This document shows positions 1 to 10,700 of a DNA stretch of 64,000 nucleotides, piece by piece. How positions within the stretch are numbered: the first letter of the stretch is position 1; every line of letters starts with the position of its first letter. Source of the stretch: PNNG01 sp046291695 (GTDB taxonomy: Bacteria; Bacteroidota; Bacteroidia; UBA7662); contig JBKBSO010000002.1 in assembly GCA_046291695.1 (NCBI GenBank), positions 62,001 through 126,000 of the forward strand, in the 5' to 3' direction. Both the position numbers and the translations under genes were made by a program. The notes under the pieces are model-generated. The model worked only from the letters and a program-made list of their open reading frames with translations, had not been told where the DNA came from and searched no databases.

Positions 1-3000
1 CAAAGCGCGATAGGTACCATTTTGGGTAATCACTAGGGTTTGGCCTGTTGCGCCTGCTACGGCTACGCCATTTCGGAACCACTGATTACCTGCAGCTGCC
101 GAAGAGAATAAAGTATCGCTTGTGGCCGAAACTGTTATGGTGGGTGCATTCGGGCGTGGGTTCACCACCACCGTAACGGCTGCAGAAGTATCGAAACAGC
201 CACTGGTATTCTCTACACGAACGCGGTAAGCGCCAGCTTGGGTTGCCGTAAGGCTGTTGGCAGTTTGACCCGCAATTACAACACCATCACGCAACCATAC
301 ATAGGTTACGCCAGTGGTTGGTGCAGCATTTAGCACTACTGAACCACCTTGACAGATGGTAGTAGGACCAACTGCCGTAAGACCTGCAGTAGGATTGGCA
401 TTCACCGTAACGGTTACTACCGAAGAAGTATCGAAACAACCACTGGTATTTTGAACACGTACGCGGTAAGCACCTGCCTGGGTTGCAGTGAGGCTGCTGG
501 CGGTTTGACCAGCAATAACAGCACCATCGCGTAACCATACATAGGTTACTCCGGTTGCTGGCGTGGCATTCAGCACTACGGAACCACCAGCACAGAAACT
601 GGTTGGTCCTGCTGCCGTTAAGCCTGCCGTAGGTGCTGCATTTACCGTAACCGTTACCACTGATGAAGTATCGGAACAACTGCTGGTATTGGTCACAATA
701 ACCCGGTAAGCACCTGCTAAGCTGGCTGTGAGGCTGGCTCCGGTTTGCCCTGCTACCGGTGCACCATCGCGTAACCAAGCATAGGTAACCCCTGTAGCTG
801 GCGAGGCGTTAAGCACTACCGATCCCCCGGCACAGAAAGTGGTTGGACCTGCTGCTGTTAAGCCTGCAGTAGGTGCCGCATTCACCACAACCGTTACCGC
901 TGCTGAAGTATCGAAACAAGTAGAGGTATTGGTTACAATTACGCGGTAGGCCCCAGCCTGGGTAGCCGTGAGGCTCGAAGCTGTTTGACCTGCTACCGGT
1001 GCACCATCGCGTAACCAAGCGTAGGTTACGCCCGTGGCTGGTGTGGCATTCAACACCACTGAGCCGCCGGCACAGAAGGTAGTCGGACCTGCTGCAGTTA
1101 AACCAGCAGTAGGTGCTGCATTCACCGTTACGGTTACCGCAGCCGAAGTATCGAAACAAGCGGTTAACGAATCCGTTACGATTACGCGGTAAGCACCTGC
1201 TTGGCTAGCGGTAAGGCTGGCAGCGGTTTGACCCGCTACCGGAGCACCATCGCGCAACCAGGCATAAGTAACCCCTGAAGTTGGGGTAGCATTCAGTACC
1301 ACAGATCCGCCAGTACAAAAGCTTGTTGGTCCAGCAGCGATAAGACCAGCCACCGGCAAAGGATTCACGGTAATGCTTACGGCTGCTGAGGTGTCGAAAC
1401 ATCCAGTAGCCGAATCTGTTACAATCACCCTATAGGCTCCCGATTGACTTGCGCTTAAACTTGCTGCGGTTTGGCCGCCAATAAGGGCACCATCGAGTAA
1501 CCAACTGTAGTTCATACCCGAAGCTGGAGTTGCATTTAGCAGCACCGAGCTACCCGCACAGAAAGTGGTTGCGCCGGCGGCGGTAAGTCCGGCCGCAGGT
1601 GGTGTATTCACTACAATGGCCACAACAGCAGATGTATCGAAGCAACCCGTTGTGGTATCTGTAACCACCACCTGATAATTTCCAGCTGCATTCACGGTCA
1701 AGCTTTCGCCAGCCTGACCTGTAGCAGCACCATCCAATAACCAGCTATAGCTAAAACCTCCCAAAGGACTTGCATTTAACTGAACGAAATTTCCACTACA
1801 CAAACTGGTACTTCCGGCAGGCGTAATGGCCGCACCAGGCAAAGGATTTACCGTAACCGAAACAGCGGCAGAGGTATCAAAACAACCAGTAGCCATCACG
1901 GTACCAATCACACGATATGAACCACTCATCGTTGCGGTGAGGGTTCCGCCCGTTTCACCGGCCATGACCACACCATTGAGGAGCCATACGTAGTTTAAAT
2001 CACTCACCGGACTAGCCTCAAGCACTACGGAACCTCCCATACAGAAAGTAGTTGCTCCCAAAGCATTAAGTTGGGTATTCGGGCCATCGCCCACCACAAT
2101 ATTGCGGGTAAAGCTCCCTTCACAACCTGTAAGGCTATCGATATAGGTATAAGTAATCGGGTGGGTACCTGTACCGGCCACATTCGCATCGAACATATTG
2201 TTGCTTACACCCGGACCACTGTAGGTACCACCGGCGGGCAAGCCTCCGGTGAGCGCAAATGCCGGACTTCCCAAACAAACCGGAACCAGGCTGTCGAGGG
2301 TAACGGCAGGCGGATCGTTTACGGTAATGCTTGAAGAATCCGTGGCCGTACAACCCGTAGCGGTATCGGTAAAGGTATACACAATCACATAAGTGCCTAA
2401 TCCTACCTGAGCAGGGAAAAACTGATTATTGTTCACGCCTGGACCGCTGTAAGTACCCCCTGCAGGTGTAGCCGTATTCAAGCTTACAGGCCCACTGTTG
2501 ATACAAGCGGGAGCCAATACCGGGAAGTCAATGACCGGTAAGCTGTTCACTGTAATATCGGCAGAGGCGGTATCGGTACATCCAGTAATCGGATCGGTGT
2601 AGATGTAAGCAATGCTGTGGGTACCCGGGCCGGCTGCAACCGGATCGAACATGCCATTGCTCACAAAAGAACCCTCATAGGTGCCACCGGCAGGCAGTCC
2701 GCCGGTTAAGCTAAAGGCCGCTGCACCTTCGCACAAATCGCCAAAAGCTGCGAGTGTAACATTCGGAAGGCTGTTCACTTCGATGGTCGCACTGTCGATA
2801 TTACTACATCCGGTAACTGAATCAGTATAGGCATAAAAGAGCGTATAAATGCCCCCGCCTACTGCTGCCGGATCAAACTGACCGTTGCTTACCCCCGGAC
2901 CGCTGTAAGTACCTCCTGCCGGCGTTGCGGTGGTCAGGCTCAGCAATTGATCATTGATACAGAGGTTTCCAGGATTCACAAAGCTCACCACCGGAAGTGC

Positions 3001-4728
3001 ATTTACGGTAACCACCAAGGTATCACTGATGGTATAGTTTTGTCCATCAGATACAGTATATACCACATCCCAGCTACCTGCACCTGCAGTTGCAGGATTG
3101 AAGGTGCCGTTTGATGCACTGCTGATGCCATTTCCACTCCAGCTTCCACCCGAAGGGCTACCGCTGAGATTGAAGGCCTGGGCATCAATACATACGGCGG
3201 TATCATTTCCGGCATCCACAACTGGCAATTGATTTACGGTTACTACCAAACTGTCGGTAGCTAAGCAACCAAAAATGTTAGAAACGGTTACCGTATAGGT
3301 GGTTGTTTCGGTAGGTGAAGCCACCGGATTGGCAATATTGGTAGCACTCAAGCCCGTTGCAGGGCTCCAGCTGTAGGATGTACCGCCAGTAGCTTGTAAT
3401 TGCACGCTATTGCCTATAAATACCGAAGTATCAGCACCTGCGTTCGCGTTTGGCAAGGCATTAATCGACACTGTTGCCGAGCCGCTCATGGTATTGGTAC
3501 ATCCTGTCGTGTTTTCAGCAGATACAGTATAGGCACCTGCCTGGGTTTGAAGACCAAAATCAAGCGCTGCACCCGTGCCGGCAAGCACTGCACCAACAGC
3601 TTGTCCGTCGCGCAAAAGTTGGTAATTTACCCCATTTTGCGAACCGGATAAGCCAACTACAACGCCTGAATCACCGGCGCAAAACGAACCACCACCAGTA
3701 AGGTTGAAAGCAGTTGGCAAACTTACAATGGATACCGTTACATCGCCGCTTCCGCTCACGCATTCGGTAGATGAACTGATTTCGCAACTCACCTGATCTC
3801 CATCGTTCAGGTTACTGCGCTGCAAAGTGTCGTTGCTTCCGGCAACAACGCCATTGATGCGCCAAGTATAAACCGGATTATTCACGACCGGATTTGGCGT
3901 AGCAGAAAAGCTTAACAAACTTCCCGTACAAACTGCTCCCGAAGGAGCCGCAGTTACCGTAACCGATACACCTGTAATGGCATTTACCGTCAGGCGTTGG
4001 GCCGGACTCAAGGTAGTTCCACCAGCGCCACCAACCACACACTGAAAATACTCGCCTGTATTGGCTTGACTTACATTACTTACCGAAAGGCTGGCTGAAG
4101 TAGCTCCGCTTATGCCGCTGCCATCAGCCATATTCACAAAAGTGGTTCCACCATCGGTGCTGCGCTGCCATTGAAAGCTGCTGCCCGTGCTGGTTACATT
4201 AAAGTTTACCGTGCTAAGCTCACAACCGCTAACATTACCATTGGTTGCACTTACTTCGGTAGTGGTACCGGCTTCAACCAGCACCCCATTAGTAAGTGTA
4301 GCCGCAAGGTTGGTGCTATTGGCTCCGGTAAATTCGGTATACACCGGATTCCAGATCAATTGCGATTGGCCACCCCCTGCGGCATAAGTAAACACCAGCT
4401 TTACCAGAGTATCGTTGGTGGCATTTACTGGCGAACCCACATAGGACATTTCGAGCTGATTGCCATTAAGGTTGGCAAAAAACAACTGTCCATTCATCAA
4501 AGTACCGGAAACGTTGGTATTCTGATAGGTAAGCACGGATGTGTTGAAGCGGATGCCGATGTTAAAAGCTTCTACCCCGGTCATTTGTTGTACCAAAATG
4601 GGTATCTCTACCTGTTGACCTGGCGTTGCCTGTATAACCGGCATGCTACCTGTGAACTGTGCCATGGCGGGCAATGCGGCAATCATCAATGCCAGCGTGA
4701 GCAGCCCGTTGCGAAATGTATTTTTCAT
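1..4728 (-). CDS. Giant T9SS-type surface protein with cohesin-like and Ig/PKD-like repeats (partial, C-terminus outside window)
   Basis: The frame is open from the ATG at 4728 to the window edge, 1576 codons without a stop, so the C-terminus is missing. Residues 1-24 are a signal peptide ending AMAQ. Residues ~25-150 resemble the cohesin-like module of the upstream neighbours. An Ig-like region follows, then PKD-like modules containing WSPATGLSATNIANPVASP, then about five ~80-aa modules built around PAGGTYSGPGV. At least eight ~80-aa Ig-like modules follow, each with a FC-GGSVVLNA start and a conserved Cys near the end. The gene starts 34 bp after the preceding gene's stop, so it is probably co-transcribed with it. 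An adhesin or matrix role is inferred from the architecture only. A C-terminal sorting domain is expected but not visible here. Confidence 0.85.
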   Translation of the reverse strand, partial: MKNTFRNGLLTLALMIAALPAMAQFTGSMPVIQATPGQQVEIPILVQQMTGVEAFNIGIRFNTSVLTYQNTNVSGTLMNGQLFFANLNGNQLEMSYVGSPVNATNDTLVKLVFTYAAGGGQSQLIWNPVYTEFTGANSTNLAATLTNGVLVEAGTTTEVSATNGNVSGCELSTVNFNVTSTGSSFQWQRSTDGGTTFVNMADGSGISGATSASLSVSNVSQANTGEYFQCVVGGAGGTTLSPAQRLTVNAITGVSVTVTAAPSGAVCTGSLLSFSATPNPVVNNPVYTWRINGVVAGSNDTLQRSNLNDGDQVSCEISSSTECVSGSGDVTVSIVSLPTAFNLTGGGSFCAGDSGVVVGLSGSQNGVNYQLLRDGQAVGAVLAGTGAALDFGLQTQAGAYTVSAENTTGCTNTMSGSATVSINALPNANAGADTSVFIGNSVQLQATGGTSYSWSPATGLSATNIANPVASPTETTTYTVTVSNIFGCLATDSLVVTVNQLPVVDAGNDTAVCIDAQAFNLSGSPSGGSWSGNGISSASNGTFNPATAGAGSWDVVYTVSDGQNYTISDTLVVTVNALPVVSFVNPGNLCINDQLLSLTTATPAGGTYSGPGVSNGQFDPAAVGGGIYTLFYAYTDSVTGCSNIDSATIEVNSLPNVTLAAFGDLCEGAAAFSLTGGLPAGGTYEGSFVSNGMFDPVAAGPGTHSIAYIYTDPITGCTDTASADITVNSLPVIDFPVLAPACINSGPVSLNTATPAGGTYSGPGVNNNQFFPAQVGLGTYVIVYTFTDTATGCTATDSSSITVNDPPAVTLDSLVPVCLGSPAFALTGGLPAGGTYSGPGVSNNMFDANVAGTGTHPITYTYIDSLTGCEGSFTRNIVVGDGPNTQLNALGATTFCMGGSVVLEASPVSDLNYVWLLNGVVMAGETGGTLTATMSGSYRVIGTVMATGCFDTSAAVSVTVNPLPGAAITPAGSTSLCSGNFVQLNASPLGGFSYSWLLDGAATGQAGESLTVNAAGNYQVVVTDTTTGCFDTSAVVAIVVNTPPAAGLTAAGATTFCAGSSVLLNATPASGMNYSWLLDGALIGGQTAASLSASQSGAYRVIVTDSATGCFDTSAAVSITVNPLPVAGLIAAGPTSFCTGGSVVLNATPTSGVTYAWLRDGAPVAGQTAASLTASQAGAYRVIVTDSLTACFDTSAAVTVTVNAAPTAGLTAAGPTTFCAGGSVVLNATPATGVTYAWLRDGAPVAGQTASSLTATQAGAYRVIVTNTSTCFDTSAAVTVVVNAAPTAGLTAAGPTTFCAGGSVVLNASPATGVTYAWLRDGAPVAGQTGASLTASLAGAYRVIVTNTSSCSDTSSVVTVTVNAAPTAGLTAAGPTSFCAGGSVVLNATPATGVTYVWLRDGAVIAGQTASSLTATQAGAYRVRVQNTSGCFDTSSVVTVTVNANPTAGLTAVGPTTICQGGSVVLNAAPTTGVTYVWLRDGVVIAGQTANSLTATQAGAYRVRVENTSGCFDTSAAVTVVVNPRPNAPTITVSATSDTLFSSAAAGNQWFRNGVAVAGATGQTLVITQNGTYRAL
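180..1640 (-). repeat. 240-bp in-frame tandem repeats encoding Ig-like modules
   Basis: The coding strand repeats with a 240-bp period. For example, a GAAGTATCGAAACA-type stretch (plus strand) recurs near 187, 427, 667, 907 and 1147, then in diverged form near 1388 and 1630. Each unit is one 80-residue Ig-like module. Copies near the window start are the most alike and decay toward the N-terminal side, the pattern expected from unequal crossing over. The array may continue beyond position 1. Confidence 0.85.
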
Positions 4729-4762
4729 AGTCTAGGTTTTTTTTGTTTGGATATACAGGCGA

Positions 4763-7700
4763 TTATTTCTGAATGATCATACGTTCATTACGAGTGGCCA
4801 TGCCGTTCCCAGTATGGTGTTCGAGCCGGATGAAGTACATCCCTGCCGCTAAGGCGTTGGCATCCCAAACCAACTCATGCTGTCCACCTATCCGGAAGGC
4901 ATCTACCGGCATATCTATCAAGCGCCCGGTCATGTCGTGGATGCTCAATTTAACCTCCCCATCTTCGGGCAAACTATAAATGATCGTGGTGTAGTCGCGT
5001 GCCGGATTCGGGTAGTTGCGCAAACCAATTTCGGCCATCGTCACACTCGGCGTCCAAACCGGACTGCGAAGCACGACCTGCTCATACAGATGGGCGTGTT
5101 TATCAGTAGCTTCACTAAGACCGGTAATTTCGAAAGGCAAACCGGTGCTACCAAAGCCATGGGTACGAATATTCAATTGAACGAGCATTTCGTCGGCGGC
5201 AAGAGCAAGCGCTGCTGAGCGGGTAAACCAGCCCAAGCGTACCACATTACCAAATTGGGTAAAGAGCACATCTTCGTTGGTTCCGGCCAATTTAGCACCG
5301 AGGAGCTTGTCGCCCGGCTGCAACACCAATTCCATTTGGAACGAACCAATGGCAATGGCCTCTTCCACATAGAGTGGCACTTGTACATCGCCTCTTGCAG
5401 GCATGCCGGTTTTGGGCCCTTGAGCAAGCAGCATACGTGGACTCAAACGAGCACCTGGGTTGTAACTCGCATTCACATCGCCCACACAAAGGGCACGAAC
5501 ATTCTGTAGCAAGTCAACTCCCGCCAGAACCAAGGTGTCTTGTGAATACACCCAATCGCCTGCAGGGAAGCTGGTGATGGCGTTGATAGATCGCTGTAGG
5601 GTGAATAAGGCATCCGTAGAGTTAATGGCACCGTCGTTGTTTACATCGGCAGCGTCAATTTTAAGTCCACTCAAGACCGTAGGATCAGCAAAATAGTTGT
5701 TAATGATTAAGGCATCGGCCGAAGTAACCCCACCCCAGGCGAGGCCAGTTGTACCACTGAGGGCATAGCTGCTGTCGCTCAAATCCTGGAAGAGGAAATT
5801 TCCTGCGCCATCTACGTTTACGCTACCCACATTGGCACCAGTGGCAAAGTTCAGTACTACCGAACCATTGCTCAATGGTGTTAAGAGCGGATTGTCGTAC
5901 ACCAGCTTACCAGAGATATTCTTGCCCAATAAGGTAGAGTCGACCGTTATGGTGATTGAATCGGTTTCCGAACAACCATTTGAACCGCCAACAGTGAGGT
6001 AATAGGTGGTGGTTACAAGTGGTGATGCTACCGGATTAAGCACAGTAGTTGAGCTCAGGCCTGTGGAAGGGCTCCAGCTAATGCTGTACGGCTGAAGTCC
6101 GCCCGTAGCCGAAGCATTCAGGTTAACACTGCTGCCCGGAGCAATCGAAAGGCTCAAACCGGCATCAACCACAGGGGTTGGATTCACCACCACAGCAACG
6201 GTACCTGTAAGTACACATCCGGAAGCCGTAGTGGCAGTTACCGTATAAATGGTGGTTTGCGTAGGGCTCGCCACAGGATTTGGAATATTGGTAGCGCTCA
6301 AACCTGTAGCCGGACTCCAGCTGAAGCTGGTACCGGTTGCGCCACGCAGACCCGTTACACGGGCATTCATGGTAGTGCTTCCACCCCGACAAATGGTACG
6401 GTTCGAGCCTGGATTCAATACTGGTACAAGCACCACAACCGTATCGGTATTGGTACAACCCAAGCTGTCGGTTCCGGTTACGGTATACACGGTGGTTACC
6501 GTAGGATTGGCCATTGGATTGGCAATGTTGGTAGCGCTCAAGCCTGTTGCAGGCGCCCAACTGTAGCTCTGGCCACCGCTGGCTTGCAACTGCACTGCAG
6601 CACCATTACACACCACCTGATCGGCACCGGCATCTATGGTTGGGCGTGGGTTCACATTCACCGTAATGGTATCGAGCGATACGCAACCACTACCGGTTAA
6701 ACCGGCAACAATATAGGTAGTAGTTACTGCCGGAGATGCCACCGGATTGGCAATATTCGTAGCACTAAGGCCGGTTGACGGTGTCCAGAAATATTGTAAT
6801 GCCCCACTGGCCTGAAGCTGAATGCTTCCACCGGCACAAATATTTACATCCGGACCAGCCGACATATTGGGGTCGTTGTAAATATTAACAACAACCGTAT
6901 CAGTAATGCTACAGCCCGAACTGTTGCTAATGGTAACCCAATAGCTGGTGGTTTGTGTAGGCGTTACGGTAATGCTGGCGGTTGTTGCCCCAGTATTCCA
7001 AAGATAAGCCGAGCCTCCGCTGGCCAAAAGTGTCGCTGAAGACCCTAAACAAATGGTTTGATCAGCTCCTGCGCTGCCGTTTGGCGTTGGCAATACCGTT
7101 ATCGAACGGGTTGCCGTATTGCTACAACCCAAAGAATCGGTATAGGTATAACTAATGGTGTGCGTACCCAATCCGGCTGCTGCAGGATCGAACATACCCT
7201 GACTAACACCTGTGCCGCTGAAGCTACCACCAGCAGGGCTGGCCGACAGGTTAATTGGGCTGGCCGTCAAACAAAGGCTGCCAAAGGCCGGGAAGTTGAT
7301 AGACGGACTCGGATTCACATTTACCGAACCATTCGTAAAGAAGCGCGGATACTGATTACCCAGCAAATCACCTACTGTTCCACTGCCGGCACTTACGGTA
7401 TCCCAAATGAGGGTGCTGTTGCCGTTTGCGGTAAAGTTGATGTTAAACATGGTAGCTGTTCCGATGTTAGCCGGATTAATGGAGAACCAACTCAGGCTTA
7501 AACGACCATTGATGGCTCCTGATGCCAAACCAACCTGGAATGGTGCAGCCACATTCGAAAGCCCGGTGTAATTGAGCTGTGTTTGGTCGTACAAAATCCG
7601 GATAGAGAAAGTGGCTACGTTATCAAAATTGGCTACGTTCACTGGAATACTCAACGTACTGCCCTGACAAACGGTAAAATCGCCAAGGTTAAATTCAATT

Positions 7701-10700
7701 ACGTTTACATCCGGATCAACTTGCAAACCAACCGCATTGGAAGTTGCATTCGGTGCACAAAGGCCACCCACGATTACTCGATACTGTGCGCCATTCAAAC
7801 TGAGTGGCGTATTGGTAATGGTTAGGGTAGAAGAATCTACACCACTGTAAGGAGCTTGGGCCGTGAGGTTCACCCACTGGCTGCCGCTGAGCGTTTGCCA
7901 TTGATAATTGGTTGCACCCGTTGCCGAAACAGTGAAACTGGCCGAACTGCCTTCGAGTACCGTTTGTGAAACCGGTTGTTGTGTAATGGCAGGTGGTGCA
8001 GCATTAACATCAATGCTGCCATTAATAAAGTTAGCTAAAATGACATCACCGTTAAAGTCGGCGAATTCGTTGGCTCCTTGCGTGGCTATATCCCAGGTCA
8101 ACGACGATTGGCCTGTTACCCTCGCGGTGAATTGCAGGTTTAATAATGTAGCGCTGCCGATGGTTACCGGATTAATGGCAAACCATGAAGCACGAACTTC
8201 AGTACCAATTGCATTTACGATAAGGCTATTTTGCACTGCAGTATTGGCCGAGAAACCGCTGAACATCAACACGGTGGTGTCGTAAGCCAGGGTAAGCGAA
8301 AATGCAGAAACATCATTGAAGTTAGTTACTTCTACAGGTACAGTTATCGTTTCATTAACACAAGCCGTGAAGTTACCCACGCTGGCCGTAATGGTTTGTG
8401 TGCTCGAAGCTACCGTTAGATTGGCTTGGGTCGAAAATACTTCCTGACCACCGCAACTTCCTGTAAGCTTAACACGATATACAGAGCCGCTCAACATGGG
8501 AGAGGCCACCACCTGGAGCATGGCCGATTGCGTGCCTGAATAAATATTATCGTCCTGAAGGTTGGTCCAGCTACCTCCTACCAAACGCTGCCATTGAAAA
8601 GCAGCTACCCCACTGGCCTGAATGGCAAACATGGCTGTATCGCCATTGGCCACCGTTTGCGGCTGAGGCTGAGCAGTAATATTTACACCTTGTTGCACCT
8701 GGATGGTTGTACCTTGGAAAGTAGCGCTTAAAACATCACCGTTTAAATCAGCATATTCACAATTGCCTGGAGTCAAGGTATCCCAGTTTAAGCTGGCATT
8801 GTTGTTCACCACAAATCGGTAGGTAACCAAATTGGTGCCATTGGCCAGGCTTAAGGGTTGCAAATCGAACCAGGCAAAGTTGAGATTGCTTGGATTTGCA
8901 TTGATAAAGACATTGCTACCTAGTGCTGGATTGATGAAACTGGCATCCACAAACTGCATCGCCTGTGGGTTAAAGTTGAGCACCAATGAGGCAGCGGCTA
9001 CATTGCTGAAATTATCAACCTTTACATCAACACTTAGGGTATCGCCAGAACAAGCCGGCCCCGCGCTTAGGTAAGTGATAATGTCAGCACCGGGTAAAGC
9101 AGTAATAAATAAGGTGATGGAATTAGAAAATACCGGCGAAGCACAGCCTACATCTACTTTCACCCGGAAAGCCGTATTGAAAGTCAAAGGCGGATTGTTG
9201 ATTTGTATGGTTGGTGTACCTGTACCGCTAAAGACATTGTCGTCGAACAAATCTACATACGCCCCATTGACAAGGGCTTGCCAACGGTAGCTTACAGCAT
9301 TAGAGGCTGCCGCAGTAAAGCTGGTTGAACCGCCCTGCTGAATTTGATTATTACCCGAAGGTTGCTGCGTTATTTGACCTCCTGAAAGGTTTGTATTGCC
9401 ATTGTTGAAGCTTACCTGCAAAGGGTCGCCATTGATGTCGGCAATCTCACAATTGCCGGGTGTGGCCAAATCCCAGTTGAGGGAAGAAGCACCATTTACA
9501 ATAAAACGAATGGCGAAAAGCTGCCCTCCGGTTAAATTAATGGGGTTTACGGAGAACCACGAGGCCAATACTTTGCCTCCCGACGCGTTTACCAGCAATG
9601 CATTGCTGATGTTGGCAGCAGCGCCCACAAAGCCGTCGTACATCAAGGCAGTGGTATCGTAATTGAGTGCCAACGAAATGGCAGCTACCCCATTGATCAC
9701 CGAACTACTAATCGGTATGAGTATGGTATCGCCTATACATCCCGAAGCGGAACCGGCCGTAATTGAAGCAGCTGTAGATGCCGGGCTAACGTTCAGCGTA
9801 ATGCTGTTTGAACGCACGGTATTCTGACAGTTACTCAGAATCCGTAAACGAAACATCAAGCCATCAAAATTCAATGGCGCATTGTTAATTTGAAGGGTAG
9901 TGGTTGTTGCCCCACTAAAATTAGCATCGTCAACCACATCGGCCCAAAGGCCAAAAACATTCATCTCCCACTGTACTGCCGTCGCCCCACTTACACCTAC
10001 GGTAAAGTTGGTACTTCCTCCTTCGGTGATGCTGGTATTTCCACTAGGCTGGGCGGTGATTTGTCCACCCTGTACATTCAAATTACCTCCATTAAAGGTG
10101 GTTGGAATAGGGTCGCCATTGATGTCGGCAATCTCACAATTGCCGGGTGTGGCCAAATCCCAGTTGAGGGAAGAAGCACCGTTTACAATAAAACGAATGG
10201 CGAAAAGCTGCCCTCCTGTTAAATTAATGGGGTTTACAGAAAACCACGAAGCCAATACTTTGCCTCCCGTGGCATTCACCAGTAAAGAACTGCTGATGTT
10301 GGTCGCAGCACCTTCAAAACCATCGTAAATCAGGTTTTGGTCGTTGTAGTTAAGTGCCAACGAAATGGCAGCTACCCCATTGATGGCATTGCTGCTTACC
10401 GGTACCAAAATGGTATCGCCTGCACATGCAGTAACATTGGCGGGAATCGAAATCACAGCGCCCGTACTACCACCCGTTACATTGATGGTGACCGAATTAG
10501 AGGCTACCGGTTGTGGGCAATTGCCAAATACCAACACCCTGATTTCGGCACCATTTAAACTCAATGGCACATTAAATATGCCCAGGGTTGCCTGATCAAC
10601 TGCGTTAAAAATGGCTCCTGAAGTCAAATTCGTCCAATTCCCTCCAATCAATTGTTGCCATTGATAAGCCAAAGCACCTGTGGCAGAAACCGTCAAATTG

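Noticed and set aside
180..1640. 240-bp repeats considered as a CRISPR or satellite array
   Set aside because: They are in frame within one long open reading frame, encode Ig-like modules, and have no short repeat/spacer alternation.
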